DNA from: Nitrososphaeria archaeon
GTDB lineage: Archaea > Thermoproteota > Nitrososphaeria > Conexivisphaerales > UBA164
Length of the DNA: 7,025 nt
Assembly (NCBI GenBank): GCA_029775955.1
Contig: JARVJW010000126.1
Span: 1-7,025, forward strand
Reading direction: 5' to 3'
The notes under the pieces are model-generated. The model saw nothing but the letters and a program-made list of their open reading frames with translations. It ran no database searches and was not told the origin of the DNA. Positions within the stretch are counted from its first letter, which is position 1, and each line of letters opens with the position of its first letter. Made by a program: the position numbers and the translations under genes. This document shows, in pieces, positions 1-5,587 of this stretch.

Positions 1-26
1 CATATATCTTCAATGGAAGGAGGAAA

Positions 27-46
27 CTGCTTTGTCGCATTAATTG
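27..46 (+). repeat. Left terminal inverted repeat of the IS5-like element
   Basis: This 20-bp repeat starts CTGCTTTGTC and is the reverse complement of bases 963-982 with one mismatch. It lies directly inside the AGGAAA copy at 21-26. It marks the transposase C-terminal side of the element. Confidence 0.85.
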
Positions 47-124
47 ATTATTCCCGGCCAATGAACAAATTAATTAAAGCGCGTGTCCCTTTGTCCAGCT
101 TACCCTCGTGCCACCGCGATGCGC

Positions 125-908
125 CTCCACAACATTATATGTGAACACCTTGGCTATTATTTCGTTGAATATTCCTGCATCAAGCACTGATGACACGTAC
201 TCTCCTAGCATTAACGAAGAGAACACCGCTTCCACTCTGTCCGTATCTGTGCTTCCATGAAGTTGGATCATTGAGGAACTCCCTAACTACCTTTGACCTG
301 ACGTACGAGCCCTTCGATTTTCCAGTGGAGTTGGGCTTTATTACAGGCTCTGCGCCCATGGCTTGCACTGAAGTTATCCCTGGAGTCATAGGCCGAATCA
401 CCGAACACCTTATTCACTTTGCCAATAGTATCCATTGCACTAAGCTTGCTGAACTCCTTCCCATCAGCGCTCATCTGTTACCTCCACGCCGGTTATGAGG
501 TGATTAGCTATATCACATGAAATGTGCAGCTTTACCCATCCCCTCCTCACTTCTGCCTGATTCATTCACCCCTATTGAATATGAGTCAACTGCTATGTCC
601 GCAGGATTATCCTTGTCATACTCCAAGCGGAACCTTCAGCCCCTTCTGCCTTCTGCAGATCTGGGTATAGGATGGTATCTTGGCTCCCCATATTCCACCA
701 AGCATCTCGGTCTGCCTGAAGTCCAAAGTACTCCTTTACGGCCAGTATGATAAGCATCAGTGCATCAGAGTAGGCATAGGGCTTCCCCTCTTTCCTTCAT
801 TCATCCTCTTCAGCTTGGTTAATCAGGAGGTCAGCATTAACAAATATATCAAATGTTGACAAGCTTTTCATTATATTCTTTCCAATCCCTATCTGCCAAT
901 GTGGGTCA
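125..908 (-). pseudogene. IS5-family DDE transposase, multiply frameshifted
   Basis: Reading the minus strand and hopping frames recovers most of an IS5-type transposase. The N-terminus near 908 reads PTLADRDWKEYNEKLV. Then come KPYAYSDALMLIILAVKEYF, RQTEMLGGIWGAKIPSYTQI (about 645-710) and IAVDS with the first catalytic Asp (codon 585-587). GDSAYDSRDNFS carries the second Asp (397-399), followed by GAEPVIKPN and VREFL...WKHRYGQ. VEAVFSSL...GEYV carries the catalytic Glu (230-232), and the remnant ends at KVFTYNVV. At least six frameshifts and internal stops separate these blocks, and no usable ATG remains at the N-terminus. Spacing between the catalytic residues is near normal, so the decay is mostly small indels. 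This product cannot be functional. Confidence 0.85.
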
Positions 909-962
909 ATGTAAATTTGTGGCGTTAAAATAGTAATATCAAATAAGTTTGATCATCTGGTA

Positions 963-982
963 CAATTAATGCAACAAAGCAG
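963..982 (+). repeat. Right terminal inverted repeat of the IS5-like element
   Basis: This 20-bp repeat starts CAATTAATGC and pairs with bases 27-46. It lies directly inside the AGGAAA copy at 983-988 and upstream of the transposase N-terminal remnant on the minus strand. Confidence 0.85.
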
Positions 983-1187
983 AGGAAACTGAAGGTTAAA
1001 GTATTTGATAAGGTTGCCCTTCATGAGGACCGACACAATGACATTCTTGCGGCAATAAGGGATACAGCGTACACAATGAGAAGGGGAAAGCCAAGCTTAG
1101 CAAACTTGATTCTTCAGCTTTGTAATAGTTAAGTTGTTCTATAACATTGTAGGGGGCACAACCGAATAAACATATCTATAATGGTAT

Positions 1188-1451
1188 CACTCCTTGACTA
1201 TCTTGTCCCACTTATCCGCAGGGAGCTTGGGCCCTCCTGTGAAATTTGGTTTGAGGCCATCGTATCCACCCCTGTTACAAGCGCAAATTCTCTATTGTGC
1301 TTTTAGCCCTCCTGATGATGCCGGCAACGGCTTCAGTCTTTCCTTCGTAGAGGATCGCGTGAAGCCTCTCCTTCAGCCTAGCATCCCTCTCCATTTTGTG
1401 CCTCTGTTCAAGTTCTTCACTTGCCAGATGTCTGACAAGTTTCCTTGGCAT
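1188..1451 (-). pseudogene. IS630-like transposase, N-terminal fragment only
   Basis: On the minus strand a frame starts with ATG at 1449-1451 and reads MPRKLVRHLASEELEQ, then ERDARLKERLHAILYEGKT and IIRRAKSTIENLRL. After a frameshift near 1280 it continues NRGGYDGLKPNFTGGPKLP and DKWDKIVKE, then stops at about 1188. An arginine-rich helix, an EGKT turn, an AKSTI recognition helix and a GGYDGLKP linker are the layout of the helix-turn-helix domain of IS630/Tc1-type transposases. The DDE catalytic domain is absent: bases below 1188 show no continuation. About 88 residues of a normal 330-370 remain. The gene was probably cut by a deletion and is dead. Confidence 0.7.
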
Positions 1452-1543
1452 GCAATTACATATGCGGGCACAGTTCATAACCATAGAAATTAAAAATAAC
1501 TGTCTAATTAGTCAAGCGATGAACTATAATTTAAAACTATTGA

Positions 1544-1855
1544 CTACGGCATTTGTGGCATTCTTGGTTCACTGTCAAATCCAACTGGCTCATTTTTCCC
1601 ATTAAAAATAACCTTCACGAGGCGACAGGGCGGCATGCAGGGGGTTTTTGATATAGGAGCTTCAACCAGCGTTCCAGTTTTCAAGTCAAATTTTGCAAAG
1701 TGGAATGGACACACTATGTTATCTCTTTCAACCTTGAACCCATTAGCGGTTATTGGCCTTCCTTTATGAGGGCAGAAATCCAAATAAGCTACAGTTGTTT
1801 CATCACTTAGCTTAACGCTGAATGCCGGGAAACCGTTTAACTGAAATCTTTCCAT
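1544..1855 (-). CDS. Small Rieske [2Fe-2S] ferredoxin-like protein
   Basis: A 103-residue protein consisting of one Rieske domain. The cluster ligands are all visible: Cys28 and His30 in FCPHKGRP, then Cys49 and His52 in CPFHFAKFDLKTG, giving CxH-x18-CxxH. Rieske ferredoxins carry single electrons in the cytoplasm, commonly for ring-hydroxylating or other oxygenases; the partner here is unknown because no redox gene lies nearby. The N-terminus is short: the usual first strand (about 12-15 residues) before RFQLNGFPAFSV is missing. However, a TGA lies directly in frame upstream and a TATA-like box (1877-1883) is centred 25 bases before the ATG, so this start is probably correct. Two further cysteines lie in TPCMPPC (73 and 77). 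There is no signal peptide or membrane segment, so it is soluble. It is the only intact gene among the transposon remnants. Confidence 0.88.
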   Translation of the reverse strand: MERFQLNGFPAFSVKLSDETTVAYLDFCPHKGRPITANGFKVERDNIVCPFHFAKFDLKTGTLVEAPISKTPCMPPCRLVKVIFNGKNEPVGFDSEPRMPQMP

Positions 1856-1876
1856 TCAAAAATTTTTACTTTATTG

Positions 1877-1883
1877 AATATAA
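1877..1883 (-). promoter_or_regulatory. TATA-like box of the Rieske gene
   Basis: TTATATT on the minus strand is centred 25 bases upstream of the ATG at 1855, so transcription would begin at or next to the start codon. There is no Shine-Dalgarno sequence before the ATG. Both points fit a leaderless archaeal mRNA. Confidence 0.6.
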
Positions 1884-1919
1884 CATTTTCTCTTGCTTTA
1901 TCACAGTGGGCGGGAAAAC

Positions 1920-1938
1920 TCACACCATTTATGGGTGA
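1920..1938 (+). repeat. Candidate IS605-type left-end hairpin
   Basis: TCACACCATTTATGGGTGA can fold into a 7-bp stem with one bulged A and a TTTA loop. It lies 48 bases before the tnpB remnant start. The loop is identical to that of the right-end hairpin, which supports a shared origin. It could also be a chance palindrome, since the stem is short. Confidence 0.4.
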
Positions 1939-1985
1939 AAGCTAACATATTAACAAACTACAATGCAATATATTAAGCAGTGTTC

Positions 1986-2794
1986 ATGACCATTAAGCTT
2001 CCCTGTGACCAATCCCTCTTACAAACAGGAATGCAATTTATGGAAGCATGCCAGATGGTGCTTTGAAAAGAAGACATACAACAAGCTGGCACATACAAAC
2101 AGGTAAGCGATCCTACACTTCTGTCTGCTCTGGTGCAAACAAATATGCAGCATCTGAAGCAGACAAAACAAGCCAATCCGCAGGTCTTCATGTATAATAT
2201 AATGTTCTACCCTTACTTACAGCCTCCTTAACAACTGTAAACCTTTCCAGTTGCCAATTCCCCATTGATTGACAAATATAAGGGCCAATACATTAATGCA
2301 CAGCTCACCATAAATGAAAGGAAAATGTCCTTAGTGGTTCAGATAGAAAAGGGGTAAAATTTGTGGGATAGATAGATATAGCTGTTCTGTCAAAGTTATT
2401 CAATTCAAAGCGAGGGGTAAAGGCATCAATACGACGGAAAGAGATTACAGCACGTGGGCGCTCATCGCAAAGAGGTGAGTATAAGATAGAGACGATTTGT
2501 GCTTAACCATGTAATATCAAAACCTGCCCTTTGACGTCTTGAGCCAAAGAAGATGAGAAACAAGGGAATGAGATTCAAGTTCAGTTCATGGTCTCCATAC
2601 GAGCTTGAACAATTTATCAAACGCAAAGTCATGGGCAAAACAGTGTTGTTTGTGAACAAGATATATATAACAAAAGTGCTCCAAATGTGGTTATACCAAT
2701 AAGAAAAACAGGAAGGGCCTTTAATTGCCTGAACTGTGGCTTTCAGCTAAATGCCTCAAGGAATATTGAAGGTAAATCTGAGTGCTGCTGTTAA
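1986..2794 (+). pseudogene. tnpB: TnpB (IS605 OrfB) RNA-guided nuclease, decayed
   Basis: The plus strand retains TnpB blocks in order across several frames. MTIKLPCDQSLLQTGMQFME starts at 1986 and its frame, broken by a TGA at 2064, runs on through SALVQTNMQHLKQTK to 2231. FPVANSPLIDKYKGQYINAQ through VVQIEKG covers 2244-2354. A GID remnant of the first RuvC Asp motif lies near 2366. NHVISK, then RNKGMRFKFSSWSPYELEQF and MGKTVLFVN follow (2550-2660). The zinc finger is CSKCG (from 2677) and CLNCG (from 2726), ending with QLNASRNIEG. The ALED-type motif holding the second RuvC acid is shortened near 2525-2545, and the usual ADLN before NASRNIE, holding the third acid, is missing. TnpB cuts DNA under guidance of a transposon-end RNA; this copy cannot. 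Confidence 0.85.
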
Positions 2795-2867
2795 CCAGTC
2801 AATCGTTAGCTCGGTGAATCCATGTTTGCGGGGAGACCAGCAACCCCTTTAGGGGTTAGTGGTTGAC
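2795..2867 (+). ncRNA. IS605 right end; relic of omega-RNA scaffold
   Basis: In IS605-type elements the 3' part of tnpB and the right end are transcribed as the guide (omega) RNA. This stretch follows the tnpB stop directly and ends in a strong hairpin with arms AACCCC and GGGGTT and loop TTTA (2842-2857), then TAGTGGTTGAC. The 16-nt guide would be read from the flank starting near 2868, which runs toward the small membrane protein gene. That an RNA is still made is not shown by the sequence. Confidence 0.4.
2842..2857 (+). repeat. IS605-type right-end hairpin
   Basis: A perfect 6-bp stem AACCCC/GGGGTT with a TTTA loop lies about 50 bases after the tnpB remnant, the position expected of the IS605-family right-end hairpin. 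Confidence 0.7.
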
Positions 2868-2883
2868 AATTTGCTGTGCAAAA

Positions 2884-2893
2884 CTTATATATT
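2884..2893 (+). promoter_or_regulatory. TATA box for the 32-residue membrane protein
   Basis: CTTATATATT is centred about 24-25 bases upstream of the ATG at 2913. That is the spacing seen at the other leaderless genes in this window. It lies only 17 bases past the presumed right end of the IS605 remnant. Confidence 0.6.
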
Positions 2894-2912
2894 AACTGAA
2901 GAAAAGTTAGCC

Positions 2913-3011
2913 ATGCTAGAGAGTGCGGAGATAGCAATAATTGCAATAGTGCTCATAGCATTGATCATAATAGCAATCTTGCTGATCAGGAGAGGCGCTC
3001 TGAAAAATTAA
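2913..3011 (+). CDS. Small single-span membrane protein (32 aa)
   Basis: ATG at 2913 to TAA at 3009-3011 encodes a 32-residue protein: MLESAE, then a long run of Ile, Leu, Ala and Val (about residues 7-25), then RRGALKN. The acidic N-terminus and the RR directly after the hydrophobic run predict one membrane helix with the C-terminus inside. Support for a real gene is the TATA box centred 24-25 bases before the ATG and the charge pattern; the helix is also built from clean Ile/Ala/Leu codons, not random T-runs. No family is recognised. Small proteins of this form often bind and tune a larger membrane complex, but no partner is adjacent. It may be ancestral to the locus or trapped beside the IS605 end. 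Confidence 0.55.
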   Translation: MLESAEIAIIAIVLIALIIIAILLIRRGALKN

Positions 3012-3725
3012 CGATTATAGTTTTTGTGCAACTTCTTTAACCTTTATCCTAAGCATGCCAATCTGTAAAGGTGAATGGAAGAACTTGGAAGCCTTTTTTT
3101 ATCATGCTCCTTGGGCAGTTTAACTATGCCTAGTGAACTACCACGCCCTTGCGGACTGCATCTGCAACTTTGTGGCTTAGGCAATGCTTGCGTTCACATA
3201 TGGGATACGCTTTATTTCAGCATAATGTATCCTCTGCGAGCGTCTGTATGGCATAAGCAACATCAAGCAGGAAATTGCATAAATGATATCCATGTATATG
3301 CACTGTTATGCCTGGATTTGTACGTTATCCCATACTACATGTGGTATTCCTGCACCCTATCTTTTATGCTAATTGTATTTTGTCCTATAGCCTCTTTATT
3401 ATATGTTGTTTTATTTAATACGATAATACCTTCAGTTACCTTCAAAGTTATCGTCAACTTTATAAGAAACTAAATTGGTTATGCCTTTTGATATTATATA
3501 AACCACATTAAGGAGGAGCCTTTGAAGTTCATCAGATTTCTGTTTTGCTTAATACCCTTTGATTTTTTCTCCTTGCTAAATAATTTTTTTACGTATCTTA
3601 TCGTTCTTTATCATACGCAATGCATATACTTTAGGTTGTACATCGTAATTATTATTTTATAAGAAGATATAAAAAGTCCTTACTCGTTTTTATCCAAGGG
3701 GACTTCCAGCACACTTAGTTAAAGC
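3012..3725. other. AT-rich stretch without a confident gene
   Basis: About 710 bases lie between the small membrane protein and the PDCD5-like gene. A 132-codon plus-strand frame at 3075-3473 is open but has unusual Cys/His/Trp content, no clear TATA box and codon use unlike the real genes; I do not accept it. A 46-codon plus-strand frame from TTG 3522 to TAA 3660-3662 has TATATA (3495-3500) and AGGAGG (3511-3516) before it. Its product is a Phe/Ile-rich hydrophobic peptide, as any T-rich DNA would give. The minus strand shows only short open pieces with no family resemblance I recognise. The stretch may be decayed mobile DNA. Confidence 0.5.
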
Positions 3726-3734
3726 TTTTATATT
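3726..3734 (+). promoter_or_regulatory. TATA box of the PDCD5-like gene
   Basis: TTTTATATT is centred 26-27 bases upstream of ATG 3757. It covers the in-frame TTG at 3733, which rules that codon out as the start because it would lie inside the promoter. Confidence 0.65.
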
Positions 3735-3756
3735 GAGGCCTTTAAAAGAGGATAAC

Positions 3757-4119
3757 ATGAGTGAGGATGATGAAGTCGAAAAAATACTTAAGAAAAAGAT
3801 GGGTGAGCTCATGAAAAGGCATGCTAATCCTCAGCAGAAAAATGAAGATCCGTACGAGATAGTGAAAAGCATGCTTTACGAAAGGGGGGATGAAGTACTT
3901 AGCGCAGCTTCAGTACAGTACCCTAAAGAAACCAGGCTCGTGGTTTCAAAGCTAGCAGAGTTGATAAAGAACAGAACATTAAACTACAAGATAAGCGGGA
4001 GTGAGCTGCTTTACATATTTAGGTCAATGGGCCTGCCGGTTTCAATTGAGACCACCATAAAGATAGAGAGGAATGGAAAGAGCCTTTCCCTTTCTGACAT
4101 GTTAAAGAATGAGGAGTAA
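3757..4119 (+). CDS. PDCD5/TFAR19-like DNA-binding protein
   Basis: A 120-residue, highly charged protein. The N-terminus (MSEDDEVEKILKKKMGELMK) is an acidic/basic helix as in PDCD5-family proteins. The core from about residue 35 to 90 follows the family's helical bundle: MLYERGDEVLSAASVQYP lines up with the usual ILTPEARERLARVRLVRP, and KLAELIKN...KISGSELLYIF with the QLAQSG...KITDEQLKKIL region. After it a 30-residue extension (GLPVSIETTIKIERNGKSLS to the end) looks like a beta hairpin; the standard archaeal protein stops earlier. The family binds double-stranded DNA and, in eukaryotes, interacts with chaperonin; the archaeal role is not settled. ATG 3757 is chosen because TATA is 26 bases upstream; a TTG at 3733 would add eight residues but lies in that box. 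Monocistronic by spacing. The alignment is from memory, so the family call is good, not certain. Confidence 0.72.
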   Translation: MSEDDEVEKILKKKMGELMKRHANPQQKNEDPYEIVKSMLYERGDEVLSAASVQYPKETRLVVSKLAELIKNRTLNYKISGSELLYIFRSMGLPVSIETTIKIERNGKSLSLSDMLKNEE

Positions 4120-4501
4120 ACTACCAACGGCTAAAGCTGATTGGCTTTGCAACTAAGATGTTAAAAATAACGGTGACTTTTGGGCCATCTTTTGCGGGCA
4201 AAGTCCACAATGTGGTTCACTGGCATCCTCTACATCGCAAATGGTCATAGGTTTCTGCTTCATGGGGTGACAACTCGTTGACCTCCTTTTAAGTTCGCTG
4301 TAGCGCTTTCCACAGGCGTGAATTCGGAATTGTTCCTGCTTTGTTCACGCCAAAATTCCTTATGTTATTTATAAAACTTAGTTGCAATTCATTCCCTGCC
4401 TGAAGGCGTGTGGCTTTCTTGCTCAAAATTCTGTAAAAAAAGGAAACTTCGATGCCCTTATATGAAATAGGTAAAAGCTTATCTTTTAACTCATGTAAAG
4501 T
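4120..4501. other. Intergenic stretch with hairpin and possible transposase relic
   Basis: This 380-base gap holds no intact gene. On the minus strand a frame ending at 4153-4155 reads IHACGKRYSELKRR, then MKQKPMTICDVEDASEPHCG and more. Upstream, in other frames, are RLQAGNE and NKAGT. Such scraps recall the far C-terminal tails of IS605-type TnpB proteins in related archaea, but I rate this as weak. A 37-base imperfect hairpin (4315-4351) has 8-bp arms GGCGTGAA/TTCACGCC and an inner GGAA/TTCC. The last 50 bases hold TATA candidates for the downstream gene. Confidence 0.35.
4457..4487 (+). promoter_or_regulatory. Candidate promoter region of the DUF373-uppS operon
   Basis: Two TATA-like boxes precede the operon: CTTATATG (4457-4464), which would give a leader of about 15-20 bases, and CTTATCTTTT (4478-4487), which would place the start of the RNA at or near the first codon. 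No Shine-Dalgarno sequence is seen before the GTG at 4502. I cannot choose between the two from sequence alone. Confidence 0.4.
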
Positions 4502-5587
4502 GTGGTATTGGCAGGGTTTACTCTTGTTCTTATGGTGGATAGAGATGATGACGTGGGAGTTAAAACAGGGTTAAGGGCTCCAATAATTGGAAGGGAGAAC
4601 TGCCTTTCAGCTGCACTTGCCCTTGGCACAGCTGACCCTGAAGAGGCTGATACAAATGCTATAATGGGTGCAGTAAAGGCATATGATCAGCTAAAGGGCG
4701 AGGGGGAATGCGAGATAGCCATTGTAACTGGCTCACCAGAGGGAGGGTTAAAAGCTGACAAGGTTATCAAGGGACAGCTGGAAAAAATAAATCAGGTAGT
4801 TAACTTTACTGATATAGTTCTGGTGTCAGATGGGGTTGAAGACGAGGCTGTTTTGCCCATCCTGATGTCCTATGCGCCTATAAGGTCAGTTGTGAGGGTA
4901 GTTGTAAAGCATAGCCAGAACATTGAAGAGAGTTACATAGTGTTGGGAAAGTACCTCAAGATGGCATTATTTGACATAAGGTACTCAAAGTACTTCCTTG
5001 GCATACCGGGGCTCATATTGCTAATTTATGCAATACTTTACTTTACCCCAATTAGGGACTTGGCATCTTACCTTATACTTCTAATTGTTGGGCTTGCCTT
5101 CATCGTTAAGGGGTTCAACCTTGATAGTGCAGTATCTCAGATGAGAAGGAACCCGTACTTCCTTTTGAGGTTTCTCACGGCAATATCAAGTATCCTCATC
5201 ACCGCAATGGGTGCAATAAAGGTTGCTGAGCTGATATCATTGACATCTCAGTTCATCCAGATCCAGAAGCAGTTCACGGCAGCCCTGCTGGGATATTTGG
5301 TTGGGTATTCCATAATTAACATTGAGCCGTACATATGGACAGCGCTTGCGCTCATAATTGTTGTTAATGTAGCAGTTGCAGTGAGGAGGAGCAGGGTTGC
5401 AGTGCTTAGGGAGCTTACGCTGTTCGTAGCACTTTCCCTCTACTATATACCGTTCTTCACAATTGGGCTGCTGCTGATGAACCCCAAAATTTCAGCAATA
5501 CCCCTCATAACGATAGTGCTAGCGTTCCTGGCAACAGCTTTTATAGTTATATACTACATATTTGACTACTGGAAGAACAAAAGTTGA
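4502..5587 (+). CDS. DUF373 family membrane protein
   Basis: A 361-residue archaeal protein of unknown function. Residues 6-150 form the soluble DUF373 domain with its hallmark motifs: TLVLMVDRDDDVG (7-19), APIIGRE (26-32), ALGTADPEEADTNAIMGA (40-57), EIAIVTGSPE (71-80), VLVSDGVEDE (106-115), LPILMSY and VVRVVVKHSQNIEESY. The Asp-rich VDRDDD and SDGVEDE patches suggest a metal- or phosphate-binding site (inference). About seven hydrophobic spans follow, near 163-181, 187-204, 219-244, 258-275, 277-294, 304-326 and 331-353, with the basic tail WKNKS. The start is GTG 4502 or TTG 4508; the first ATG (residue 11) would cut the conserved first strand. Its TGA overlaps the TTG of uppS by 4 bases, so the two are co-transcribed and probably translationally coupled, which hints at a polyprenyl-lipid or membrane role. 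Confidence 0.88.
   Translation: MVLAGFTLVLMVDRDDDVGVKTGLRAPIIGRENCLSAALALGTADPEEADTNAIMGAVKAYDQLKGEGECEIAIVTGSPEGGLKADKVIKGQLEKINQVVNFTDIVLVSDGVEDEAVLPILMSYAPIRSVVRVVVKHSQNIEESYIVLGKYLKMALFDIRYSKYFLGIPGLILLIYAILYFTPIRDLASYLILLIVGLAFIVKGFNLDSAVSQMRRNPYFLLRFLTAISSILITAMGAIKVAELISLTSQFIQIQKQFTAALLGYLVGYSIINIEPYIWTALALIIVVNVAVAVRRSRVAVLRELTLFVALSLYYIPFFTIGLLLMNPKISAIPLITIVLAFLATAFIVIYYIFDYWKNKS

Larger units (their letters stand above)
27..982 (-). mobile_element. IS5-family insertion sequence, decayed, with both ends
   Basis: Two inverted repeats bound a degraded IS5-type transposase. The left repeat (27-46) reverse-complemented matches the right repeat (963-982) at 19 of 20 positions, reading CAATTAATGC then A or G then ACAAAGCAG. 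The same hexamer AGGAAA lies directly outside each repeat (21-26 and 983-988) and is best read as the target-site duplication. The element is about 956 bp, a normal size for a single-gene IS5 member. The transposase gene runs inward from the right end on the minus strand. The ends are better preserved than the gene. Confidence 0.85.
1..1132 (+). pseudogene. Unidentified ORF split by an IS5-like element
   Basis: A reading frame runs open from the window edge to base 26 and continues from base 989 to the TAA at 1130-1132, once the IS5-like element and one copy of its flanking AGGAAA repeat are removed. The joined frame ends in a basic, helical-looking stretch that includes AIRDTAYTMRRGKPSLANL and finishes ...LILQLCNS. 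Its start is outside the window. I do not recognise the family; the basic character and the surroundings would fit another transposase or a DNA-binding protein, but that is a guess. The frame is interrupted, so the gene is presumably dead. Confidence 0.4.
1905..2867 (+). mobile_element. IS605-type (tnpB-only) element remnant
   Basis: A decayed tnpB lies between two hairpins of the kind that mark IS200/IS605 ends. The left hairpin (1920-1938) has arms TCAC-CCA and TGG-GTGA with a one-base bulge. The right hairpin (2842-2857) has arms AACCCC and GGGGTT. Both loops are TTTA. IS605-type elements have no terminal inverted repeats or target duplications, so the outer limits are approximate; the right end may lie near GGTTGAC (2861-2867). 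No tnpA is seen, so this would be a tnpB-only element. Confidence 0.6.

Noticed and set aside
190..750. Plus-strand open frames at 190-498 and 517-750
   Set aside because: Both are antisense to the IS5 transposase relic, which has catalytic motifs in order on the minus strand.
1973..2191. 72-codon minus-strand open frame, Cys-rich
   Set aside because: It lies antisense to the tnpB relic, whose plus-strand blocks are clearly recognisable.
3075..3473. 132-codon plus-strand open frame
   Set aside because: Its protein is rich in Cys, His and Trp with no family resemblance. Codon use (CGA, CGC, TGC) differs from the real genes, there is no TATA box at the expected spacing, and GGTGA touches the ATG with no gap. 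The AT-rich second half gives a hydrophobic tail that is expected by chance.
1490..4171. TTAAAAATAAC occurring near 1490, 1601 and 4161
   Set aside because: It is short and AT-rich, one copy lies inside the Rieske coding sequence (VIFNG codons), and the surroundings do not match; likely chance.
4205..4215. Palindrome CCACAATGTGG
   Set aside because: Only 5-bp arms with a single central base and no second copy nearby; too weak for an operator call.
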